Origin: an uncultured Oscillospiraceae bacterium | GTDB taxonomy: Bacteria > Bacillota > Clostridia > Oscillospirales > Oscillospiraceae | Assembly (NCBI GenBank): GCA_934661135.1 | Contig: CAKUJA010000056.1 | Coordinates: 1 to 13,938, forward strand | Direction: 5' to 3' | DNA length: 13,938 bases | Shown: piece after piece, positions 9,101 through 12,612 of the stretch | Numbering within the stretch: position 1 is the first letter of the stretch | Layout: every line of letters starts with the position of its first letter | Program-made: the position numbers and the translations under genes | Notes under the pieces: generated by a model | What the model saw: the letters and a program-made list of their open reading frames with translations, nothing else | Database searches by the model: none | Told to the model about the DNA's origin: nothing

Positions 9101-10195
9101 GACGAGGGCGCGACCGTCGGCGAGCTGTTCAGCACGGCAACGCAGGCCGCGGGTCTGCGCACGAGCGGGACGGCAAGCGGCTATGTGTCATCCATCGTGT
9201 CGCCGGCGGTGCTCGGCGGCGAGACGCTCAGCGAGTTTACCAACGGCGCGAACTCCGGTTGGATGTATACGGTCAACGGCGCACAGCCGCAGGTTGGCAT
9301 GAACAGCTACACGCTGCAAAACGGCGACGCGGTTGTATGGTACTACACGGACAACTATCAGACGGCGGGCACACCGTGGCTGCTGGCGGCGGATATTACG
9401 CCGGAGCAGTTTGTGCAGCAGCGGCTCGGCAGGATTTTGAGCGTAGGCCTGCACGGATCGGCCACGCCGACGACGCTGACGACGGCGGATCTTGGCAGAA
9501 CGGTGACGTTTACGTTTAAGCCGGACGCCGGATACCGTGTGAAGAACGTGACTGTGGATGGCAAGAGCATTGGCTCTGTGACGAGCTATACGGTGCCGAA
9601 GCTGAGCATCTACACGCGGATCAGCGTGGAGTTTACAAACGGCAAGCTGCCGTTTGCGGATGTGCAGGAGAACGACTGGTTCTACGATGACGTGGTGTAT
9701 GTCTATGAAGCGGGACTGTTCTCCGGTACGAGCGACACGCTGTTCAGTCCGTATGCGCCGATGACGCGGGCGATGCTTGTGACGGTGCTCTACCGGCTCG
9801 AAGGGCAGCCGGTGGTCTACGGCCGCAGCGGATTTGCGGATGTGACGATGGGCAGCTACTACGAGAACGCGGTCACGTGGGCGGCGAACAATGGGATTGT
9901 CGATGGGACATCGGCCACGACGTTCAACCCGAACGCGAACGTGACGCGCGAGCAGATGGCAGCGATTTTGTGCCGATATGCGCAGTATAAGAGGTACAGC
10001 ACGGCGGCCAGCTCCGCACTGAGCGGCTTTGCGGATGCTGCGGCGGTGGCCGACTACGCCAAGACAGCGATGCAGTGGGCCGTGGGCGCAGGCTTGCTGA
10101 ACGGCGCGGCAGGCAGATTGCTGCCAAAGGGCAACGCGAAGCGCGCAGAGGTTGCGGCGATTTTGCATCGGTTTGCAATGAGTTTCGCAAAATAA
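140..10195 (+). CDS. Giant S-layer-anchored surface protein: GLUG blocks, DUF4430, alpha-toroid, SLH x3
   Basis: This is a secreted cell-wall protein of 3351 residues. Residues 1-25 form a signal peptide (basic start, hydrophobic core, VWA/AEP cleavage). GLUG-type beta-repeat blocks (AGLFG, GGIVG, ENCYNxGTV phrases) lie near residues 118-241, 518-751, 948-1261, 1584-1931 and 2064-2431. PEGA/Ig-like modules lie between them at about 288-518 and 798-948, an FN3-like and helical stretch at 1268-1571, and an Ig-like module at 2434-2528. Residues 1934-2061 are a DUF4430-like domain (GWMFTINN near 2013). Residues 2533-2828 are helical and resemble prenyltransferase/terpenoid-cyclase toroid repeats. 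Residues 2828-2954 are a helical FIVAR-like spacer. A second DUF4430 follows at 2955-3074 (GWMYTVNG, WYYTDNY), then a beta-repeat module. Three SLH domains begin near 3171, 3231 and 3296 and should bind secondary cell-wall polymer. No catalytic residues are evident. Adhesion or ligand capture is inferred from architecture only. The gene is monocistronic and ends at a strong terminator. Confidence 0.93.
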   Translation: MKQRIFSLMLAVAMLLSMVPVGVWAAEPVWEAPERSAEATGAEGSGEAALYAAPEDEGIARYAAPIEISDEAGFLKMAASGSYRLTTDIKVNTPYASKFSGTFDGGGHTITLNLNVTSGNAGLFAELVSGATIQNLNLTGSVTSSVRYGSVGSLAGKVTGSTVLKNCTASASVSALSDATCYVGGLIGQATQKVTATDCTASGTVDAQKGYAGGFVGYVSSSGSIFTNCNALGTARVGGKAEKSAQAYGFANIPYSSVTFVNCTYGAGNDAGCNKTSSGLTQYVDPNAKFTVTLTVVPATATLTWDGAAQARREDGVYVLLEQAIQDHTYQIIPAEGDDLAAAEGTIQVKNGDVSQTITLAAKTYALSFRILPESVTDAKVTVKNAKGSTQTASSGYVYTVPSGVYSYTVSAYGYQDAGGEATVDRKDTSVPVTLTEKPYETVTFSFTDETGKVTVNEGYKTLSAQSDGSYKLYAGGTYTWAFTSDTYIEQSGEIDLRELKETGTRTVTISLKEKPKADAEGVYHLKSAGELAWFAAQVNAGKLSNAKVELANDIDLGGRNWTPIGRNYSYSFKGTFDGKGFEVKNLQINATEKSQALFGYVNGGTVRNLTVSGSVTSNKDDTAGIVATLTGNGLVENCINRVNVKGTMYTGGVVGDVTSGNTNRIENCVNHGTVEGSSPTGGILGRANYGVVIVNVYNRGLVSGSSNTGGIVGQLSDRGAKLSNAYTTGTDMPAVGKKTSGTVDTATVFYLGTAGTDANATAKSETELKAAAGLLGRAFVVDGKGLNDGFPLLKFQIPTFAVTFTLSETAKVSILSGETVIAQESGAECTVELPEGTYRYRVEKFGKKTLEAEFTVGTEGSAFHLTLENAATQTVTITVTPEQAEPEFTATWNGETVTVHAGENQLPAGTYQYLVRAAGYANARGTFTVAERAVSVQVALTESSAWDGESVKQPSGEGTEDKPYLIGSGEELAWLAQDVNRNGSSRTYAVKLTADIDLGGQSKDAKWTPIGKGAGYSFVPFKGTFDGDGHVISGMDVDAEYAGLFGAVENATIRNVIVRGTVNGTAEAGGIVARVRGGTNVIENCGNEAAVSGKLAGGIVGNNFGSSTKLSVRNCYNSGTVTSNGTASDRAAGILAQGNGTYTTTDCYNVGRIVSNGYAFGIGASGPNSKISNSYHAGTVSSSANADRKPEYAISSGSYSENCYYVQGNYTNAQAGTAMTLVEMQETLLGKLNGTSGTNWKCEQGRNQDLPVLAWQTDAGDGGEEANLLDAAFDVEEVYEDDAVSYEIVQPTLRWSAAEGASAYVVSLWKSTLTWTAMSADERAAFDKLSVAEQFDCVDEIDVQSYLTAAEKAQWQSYSDAFAEQQSNALKQTTKADYDAYVASAAYQNAMRDWESYVVQMAVAHERLGSYARGLGYVGSYRTAGTSYDFTQVFAAKEEAEYYAAVSVVDASGAYALPDAETVELYIAGYQSPYNRLKPVTGLRWDGTKAIWDAKQSYGSAQYYTVKLYVMDSGTAEWVNEFYVPGNYHTADLSKYMAAGHKYAFSVYLDYDGDFLLRTGLMGNVDSALSKTIDPSQTPGDKEYVKIATADDWMAVAGVKDEQEEVEEGVYQNKQQIAWGKNYELVADLDFSTLTAAQQAKSKTIGSETYPFMGEFKGNGHKITGLTLANSDAGLFGDIGVTGSVHDLVVEKPNVLFSDNAAVLVFKNHGVIERCAVLDANITADTGAVLGGMVSRNYGMIRDSYVQGGRLVSNSLYATGHAGFAGSNETGGLIERCWTSMEIKTQSDYAGGFVGLGYGGTIRNCFALGNVSARSYSGGFLGRSVFDGNVYENCYAAGTVTVTGEEGHGFIGGNKPDSSFQYDQSKTVTNCWYNAAAESAAENYGAKAKSAADMATDEFVRTLNTDEEIWTRKESVNGGLPYFKGKNAPEEAEKHEITVTIDVAVYDKETYTFQRQDETITVKLNSNGNSTVVDVMDQAVADGTLTYSYTTSVAYGRYIEEIGGHRVEQPDGWMFTINNTLSNVSASIANVKDQDKILWFEGTAENRYQGPTLEELDNAELEWIDISSAAQLEALAASEDDAALAKNYRLTADIDLNNALFAGIGSAAHPFTGVFDGQNKTVSNVNIQGAENAGFFNVVLGGTVKNLKLRAVSVSGQKDVGALVGLAGAALDTANPGENVATLIGNCTAQGTVNGTEAVGGLVGKNDGKYDAETLFSIASSIHGSSFRGTVNAVGGNAAKIGGLVGGNAGNVNGCAADGSVNAKAARMVGGLAGENSGTIADSHADAAVIGRGNVGGFVGSSSGSVKNSYSLGNVTGTEYAGGFAGSISAVDTALSAGTATQTGATATGYVGGFAGTLNGTISGTQRQINVRDIYANCTQGENAALAAIGNGSKYQSESDKAVLANAQLTSWRMVCEAAKTLFGLELPCPELEVEKYEDSVSVDGAIAAGSVIRLMKAGQTASGEMETVLRAEGDELEVRDGALYLKQKNAASEAVSRTVAVEVTDARGNRAQKQITVTIAPSAAQPKPGELSEDAKALLHNIASRATSPDASDGNQLWYAMDMVTYAALPEAKAQLSTAGKTALMKALTALAYAAKNPANDRAKAEILLSALGVDTTALTAEDGTVFNNAAELAKLDMAAVSHYTAPYVLLADLQGRTRLTDAQVGTLIATLERAMGSGLFENVYAGVTYTDVDTASAALAALARFYGTRADAKRVVDKILAALPDALDDNGSFGNANTDAMAIIGLLAMGKSLTEFASETGKTLESGLLRYANAEKTAFVAYNYATGAVEDNVMATEQGFRALLALARYDGTATNIYDFSWKTPATVKAVIAAIDALSPVDETSGAAIAAARAAYESLTAEEQSEVTNYRGLQDAENVYKALLTARKAELLASLAGTYASYDLTKYSQTGLTKLANAYRQGVAAIRASETIEAAELALNEAVRAMNAVKAGKIDVTFRLIGDNAHGSAAHEEYVTWIVTTRYEVDEGATVGELFSTATQAAGLRTSGTASGYVSSIVSPAVLGGETLSEFTNGANSGWMYTVNGAQPQVGMNSYTLQNGDAVVWYYTDNYQTAGTPWLLAADITPEQFVQQRLGRILSVGLHGSATPTTLTTADLGRTVTFTFKPDAGYRVKNVTVDGKSIGSVTSYTVPKLSIYTRISVEFTNGKLPFADVQENDWFYDDVVYVYEAGLFSGTSDTLFSPYAPMTRAMLVTVLYRLEGQPVVYGRSGFADVTMGSYYENAVTWAANNGIVDGTSATTFNPNANVTREQMAAILCRYAQYKRYSTAASSALSGFADAAAVADYAKTAMQWAVGAGLLNGAAGRLLPKGNAKRAEVAAILHRFAMSFAK
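1700..7430 (+). repeat. Degenerate coding repeat: recurring GLUG block entry module
   Basis: Four of the GLUG blocks open with the same phrase order: a helix such as SAGELAWFAAQVN, GSGEELAWLAQDVN or SSAAQLEALAAS, then a strand with DIDLGG or DLDFS, then WTPIG or a similar turn, then FKGTFDG.G, then AGLFG. The openings are near 1700, 3020, 4890 and 6330. The first block (from about 340) has a shorter version, ISDEAGFLKMAA followed by FSGTFDGGG. The modules at 1854-1875 and 3201-3222 share an identical 22-base stretch encoding FKGTFDG, which suggests duplication or recombination between modules. The other copies have diverged at DNA level. Confidence 0.75.
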
Positions 10196-10196
10196 A

Positions 10197-10235
10197 CAAA
10201 ACTCCTACCCGGAGAGATCTGGGTAGGAGTTTTTA
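10197..10235 (+). terminator. Rho-independent terminator of the giant surface protein gene
   Basis: A perfect 10-bp stem, ACTCCTACCC (10201-10210) with GGGTAGGAGT (10221-10230), encloses a 10-base loop and is followed by TTTT. It begins 5 bases after the stop codon. Flanking A and T runs extend the pairing and could let it act on both strands. Confidence 0.93.
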
Positions 10236-10399
10236 TGTGATGGGACGCTGCGCCCCCATTCCTTCTCTTTTTGGAAATCATTTTTGTATAAATCCGTAAT
10301 TTTACATTCAGAATCCGTGGAATTTCGTACCAGTCAGGCTATTGTTTTATTGCCTGTCAAATCTGTAAAGGGTCAAATTTGCGGTCAACCGAAAAACGT

Positions 10400-10945
10400 T
10401 CAAACGTCAAATCGGTCATACGTCTCATAGCAGTCCAAGCACAGCTTTTTGTCTCCGGACAGCCGAATCCAATTTGCGCCGGTTGTCTCACCGCAGCAAT
10501 CACAGACATAGGAATCAAAAATTCTGGCCTGTTCCGGCAGCCGGATTTTTGTTTCCTTGACATCAAACATCTCATCATCTGCGCAGCTATGATAATAGTC
10601 GAACGTTTCTTCCCGTGTCATGTCGTGCGGCTTTGCTTTCAAGACAAGGCGGACAGACGTTCCGGTTTTCCGATTGTAGAACGAAAACGCCTGTTTGCCG
10701 CGCATATGGAACAGCAAATTGCCCTTTCCGATGCTGCATCCAAGAATCGCTTGAATCGCATCAACGCCGCAGGCATCATTTTCTGTAATACAGACAACCT
10801 GTTCATCATCCGAAAACGTCAGCCCCAACAGATCCATCGCGTACAGCGCCGCCCGGTAGCCGATCGTCAGTCCGGGGCATACATGGCCGTGAAAGGCTGC
10901 GGCCTTTTCCCAGAGCTTTTTCTCTGAATCCAATTTATGTGCCAT
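10400..10945 (-). CDS. FmdE-family protein with C-terminal zinc ribbon
   Basis: This 181-residue soluble protein matches the FmdE family, named after subunit E of tungsten/molybdenum formylmethanofuran dehydrogenase. Residues 19-25 are HGHVCPG, followed by ITENDACGVDAIQ around 53-65 and GKGN at 73-76; together these form the family's metal-site core. The C-terminus has a zinc ribbon with paired cysteines C148/C151 and C169/C172. In Clostridia such stand-alone FmdE proteins occur without the methanogenic enzyme, and their role is not settled; metal or pterin-cofactor handling is an inference. The start ATG at 10945 has AGGAG 7 bases upstream. A lipoprotein-like gene ends 15 bases upstream on the same strand, so the two are probably co-transcribed. 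The stop lies about 165 bp from the surface-protein terminator, facing it. Confidence 0.9.
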   Translation of the reverse strand: MAHKLDSEKKLWEKAAAFHGHVCPGLTIGYRAALYAMDLLGLTFSDDEQVVCITENDACGVDAIQAILGCSIGKGNLLFHMRGKQAFSFYNRKTGTSVRLVLKAKPHDMTREETFDYYHSCADDEMFDVKETKIRLPEQARIFDSYVCDCCGETTGANWIRLSGDKKLCLDCYETYDRFDV

Positions 10946-10960
10946 ATTGTTTCTCCTTTT

Positions 10961-11258
10961 TTATGAATGTGTTGTATCCTTTTCATCGACAAGGACAATA
11001 CTCTGTTTTTGAACTGCTACGACCTCGGCATCTACATGGTACACATCCCGCAGCGCATCGATCGCCCGGGTGACGGTTTTTGTATCCGTGGTTTCAGGTT
11101 TGGCGCTGATTTCTTCCGTTTCTGCGGTTGAAGCTGCTTCGTTCGTTGCAGCCGGTGGTTCCGTCGTTTCCGCCGGTGGTTGTTGTGCGCTGCAAGCGCA
11201 CAGTTCAAGCAGCGCCGCGAGGCAGCGAGTTGCCTTTTTCGCCTTTTTTACCTTTCAT
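10961..11258 (-). pseudogene. Short lipoprotein-like gene, apparently frameshifted at its N-terminus
   Basis: On the minus strand an open frame runs from just after an in-frame TGA at 11257-11255 to TAA at 10963-10961. Its sequence reads KVKKAKKATRCLAALLELCA, then Cys-Ser-Ala-Gln-Gln: a basic start, a short hydrophobic stretch and a lipobox-like LCAC with the lipidated Cys at 11194-11192. The 77-residue mature part is a Pro/Thr/Glu/Ala-rich linker followed by a small folded-looking end (TRAIDALRDVYHVDAEVVAV...SIVLVDEKD). That frame has no ATG, GTG or TTG start. The ATG at 11258 (or 11288) is in another frame; removing one A from the A6 run at 11249-11244 would join it to the lipoprotein frame. 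The E within the hydrophobic stretch is unusual. The gene may be a pseudogene, a sequencing error or a slippage-controlled gene. It lies 15 bases upstream of the FmdE-like gene and its end overlaps that gene's leader. I do not recognise the family. Confidence 0.6.
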
Positions 11259-11289
11259 TTGTACTTGCACCCAGTGCCGTTTCTTCATG

Positions 11290-11362
11290 CTCGAAGTTGC
11301 TGCAAAAACGGTATCACGCTATTTTTTCCCCAAGATAGCGCGATACCGTTTTTGCATTCGAG
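11290..11362. repeat. Long imperfect inverted repeat in the divergent intergenic region
   Basis: Two 21-base arms at 11301-11321 and 11336-11356 pair with a single mismatch (A opposite C in one strand, G-U in the other). They begin TGCAAAAACGG and enclose a 14-base loop containing TTTTTTCCCC. Beyond a 5-base bulge, CTCGAA (11290-11295) pairs with TTCGAG (11357-11362). There is no T run directly after the stem on either strand, so it is not a standard terminator. It would form in the 5' leader of the minus-strand operon. It could be a leader structure or the remnant of a palindromic mobile element. Confidence 0.85.
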
Positions 11363-11389
11363 GATTGGGAGTGTATGAGCTGTGCCTTT

Positions 11390-11418
11390 ATCCTATCAAA
11401 GCAGTTTTTGATTGTGAA
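11390..11418 (-). promoter_or_regulatory. Candidate promoter for the lipoprotein-FmdE operon
   Basis: Reading on the minus strand, TTCACA (11418-11413) and TAGGAT (11395-11390) are separated by 17 bases. They match the sigma-A -35 at 5 of 6 positions and the -10 at 4 of 6. Transcription would start near 11383 and pass through the large hairpin at 11290-11362 before reaching the lipoprotein-like gene. The assignment rests on hexamer matches only. Confidence 0.4.
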
Positions 11419-11420
11419 GC

Positions 11421-11432
11421 TCCCCCGGGGGA
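11421..11432. repeat. Perfect 12-bp palindrome TCCCCCGGGGGA
   Basis: TCCCCCGGGGGA is self-complementary and lies just upstream of the candidate minus-strand -35 element. Its position would suit an upstream regulator site, but short GC palindromes also arise by chance. No binding protein can be named. Confidence 0.4.
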
Positions 11433-11521
11433 TGTTTTTTGAAAAACAGGCAAAGTTTTTTCGCATAGGAGAGCAGCAAGCCATCGGCGGACTGCTCTTG
11501 TTCGTGTATTACGATGTGAAG

Positions 11522-11582
11522 CAGGGTGTATCTGAAAACTGGCAACGCGACCGGCAACGAGTGATTTTTCAGATACACCCTG
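11522..11582. repeat. Perfect 17-bp inverted repeat with 27-base centre
   Basis: CAGGGTGTATCTGAAAA (11522-11538) is repeated as its exact reverse complement at 11566-11582. The 27-base centre holds two copies of GGCAACG. Such ends resemble insertion-sequence terminal repeats, but no transposase lies between them and no clear target duplication flanks them (gaag before, gttt after). There is no T run as expected for a terminator. It is probably a small palindromic element or a remnant, placed between the two divergent promoters. Confidence 0.85.
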
Positions 11583-11621
11583 GTTTTCCATCCTGTCGTG
11601 CGGCGGTTTTGAAAAACGATA

Positions 11622-11650
11622 TTGATTTCTTCTAGCAAATGGAGTATAAT
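11622..11650 (+). promoter_or_regulatory. Sigma-A promoter of the DUF134-NifX gene
   Basis: TTGATT (11622-11627) and a consensus TATAAT (11645-11650) are separated by exactly 17 bases. Transcription should begin near 11657, giving a leader of about 25 bases before ATG 11682. Confidence 0.85.
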
Positions 11651-11663
11651 CGGTATATACCGA
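11650..11663. promoter_or_regulatory. Perfect palindromic operator overlapping the transcription start
   Basis: TCGGTATATACCGA is a perfect 14-bp palindrome beginning at the last base of the -10 box. A repressor bound here would block RNA polymerase. The downstream gene encodes a helix-turn-helix domain, so autoregulation is the simplest reading, though this is inference. Confidence 0.75.
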
Positions 11664-11681
11664 AAACATAGGAGGCTTCTC

Positions 11682-12455
11682 ATGCCAAGACCGCCACGAT
11701 GCCGTCGGATTTGCAGCGCACCAAAGGTCGATACATTCTGCCCCGACGAATCCAGGAACGCCGAGCCGATCCTGCTGACGCTGGACGAATACGAGGTCAT
11801 CCGGCTGGTTGACTTGGAGCAGCAGACCCATGAACAATGCGCAGCACAAATGGATATTTCACGTTCCACGGTGCAGGAAATTTACGAAAGCGCGCGGCGC
11901 AAGCTCGCGGCGTGCCTTGTCTATGGGAAGCCGCTGCACATCACCGGCGGGAGCTATCGTATCTGCGGAGGGCAGGAGCATTCGCGCTGCGGGCAGTGCC
12001 GCCGGACGCATGAGGATTGCAAACACAATACCGATCACGAAGGAGAAAGCAGTATGAAAATCGCAGTTACCTATGAGGATGGACAAATTTTTCAGCACTT
12101 TGGTCACACCGCGCAGTTTAAGCTCTATGAGGTCGCGGATGGCAAGGTTGTCCGTGCAGAGGTCGTGGATACCAACGGCAGCGGGCACGGCGCATTGGCG
12201 GGCTTTTTGATGCAGCTGGGCGTGGACACCCTGATCTGCGGCGGGATTGGCGGCGGCGCGCAGACGGCGCTGGCAGAGGCGGGCATCCGGCTCTATGGCG
12301 GCGTCAGCGGCGAGGCGGACGCGGCGGTGGACGCGCTGCTGGCGGGGGCGCTCAGCTACGATCCCAATGTCCGGTGCAGCCACCACGATCACGCACACAG
12401 CGAGGGCGGGCACACCTGCGGTGAGCACGGCTGCGGACATCACGGCTGTCACTGA
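11682..12455 (+). CDS. DUF134 helix-turn-helix regulator fused to NifX/NifB-like cluster-binding domain
   Basis: The protein has 257 residues. Residues 1-97 are a DUF134 (UPF0251) domain: the MPRPPRCRR start, the LDEYEVIRLVDLE helix, and a sigma-region-4-like helix-turn-helix at about 48-76 (EQCAAQMDISRSTVQEIY) ending in LHITGGSYRICGG. Residues 95-120 are a Cys/His-rich linker (C95, C103, C106, C113). Residues 125-230 match the dinitrogenase iron-molybdenum cofactor-binding fold of NifX and the NifB C-terminus (MKIAVTYEDGQIFQHFGH, LICGGIGGGAQTALAEAGI). The last 26 residues are a His/Cys tail that should bind metal. A metal- or cluster-responsive DNA-binding role is inferred; no nitrogenase genes are in view. 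ATG 11682 is preceded by AGGAGG with a 6-base gap, so the earlier in-frame ATG at 11622, inside the -35 box, is rejected. Confidence 0.9.
   Translation: MPRPPRCRRICSAPKVDTFCPDESRNAEPILLTLDEYEVIRLVDLEQQTHEQCAAQMDISRSTVQEIYESARRKLAACLVYGKPLHITGGSYRICGGQEHSRCGQCRRTHEDCKHNTDHEGESSMKIAVTYEDGQIFQHFGHTAQFKLYEVADGKVVRAEVVDTNGSGHGALAGFLMQLGVDTLICGGIGGGAQTALAEAGIRLYGGVSGEADAAVDALLAGALSYDPNVRCSHHDHAHSEGGHTCGEHGCGHHGCH
12040..12056 (+). promoter_or_regulatory. Internal ribosome binding site and start at the domain junction
   Basis: AAGGAG at 12040-12045 is followed 8 bases later by ATG 12054, in frame with the fusion gene (residue 125). It lies exactly where the NifX-like domain begins (MKIAVTYEDG). Initiation here would give a separate 133-residue NifX-like protein ending at the same stop. 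This could be a nested gene or the relic of two genes that fused. Confidence 0.7.
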
Positions 12456-12537
12456 TACGCAGAGCAGGCTGAGACGTTTGAAATCATGCACAAAGGCCAC
12501 GCCGATTCCATGAAATAAAGTTTGACAAAAAAGTTTT

Positions 12538-12567
12538 ATACCCGCGCTTGATAGCGCGGGTATTTTC
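12538..12567 (+). terminator. Intrinsic terminator after the DUF134-NifX gene
   Basis: ATACCCGCGC (12538-12547) pairs perfectly with GCGCGGGTAT (12554-12563) around the loop TTGATA and runs into TTTC. The T tract is short (ATTTTC), but the 10-bp GC-rich stem is strong. It lies about 85 bases after the stop codon. Its loop doubles as the -35 box of the next gene. Confidence 0.8.
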
Positions 12568-12575
12568 TATACAAT
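12548..12575 (+). promoter_or_regulatory. Promoter of the TetR gene, -35 in terminator loop
   Basis: TTGATA (12548-12553) and TACAAT (12570-12575) are 16 bases apart, each matching consensus at 5 of 6 positions. Transcription would start near 12582, within the operator. An alternative -35, TTGACA at 12522-12527, has no -10 at workable spacing. Confidence 0.6.
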
Positions 12576-12580
12576 CACAG

Positions 12581-12593
12581 TGAACGTTGTTCA
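12581..12593. promoter_or_regulatory. TetR-type operator
   Basis: TGAAC-GTT-GTTCA is a perfect 5-bp inverted repeat with a 3-base centre, placed at the expected transcription start and 20 bases before the TetR start codon. This is the usual site and shape of a TetR-family autoregulatory operator. Confidence 0.7.
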
Positions 12594-12612
12594 TATTGAG
12601 AGGTAGGAGCAT

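Larger units (their letters stand above)
11259..11681. other. Intergenic region between divergent genes
   Basis: This stretch of about 420 bases has no convincing coding sequence on either strand; the open frames crossing it lack ribosome binding sites and family-like sequence. It holds the inverted repeats at 11290-11362 and 11522-11582, a weaker 7-bp stem (AGAGCAG 11470-11476 with CTGCTCT 11492-11498), a GC palindrome at 11421-11432, a candidate minus-strand promoter, and the plus-strand promoter with palindrome at 11622-11663. It is more AT-rich than the flanking genes. Confidence 0.7.

Noticed and set aside
9188..10168. Minus-strand open frame opposite the SLH domains
   Set aside because: The plus strand clearly encodes DUF4430 and three SLH domains; the antisense frame has Arg/His-rich sequence without any family pattern.
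10379..10927. Plus-strand open frame opposite the FmdE-like gene
   Set aside because: The minus strand has strong FmdE motifs and a good ribosome site; this frame has neither.
11388..11869. Two overlapping minus-strand frames across the intergenic region and the DUF134 gene start
   Set aside because: They cross inverted repeats and the clear plus-strand promoter, lack ribosome sites and show no recognisable sequence.
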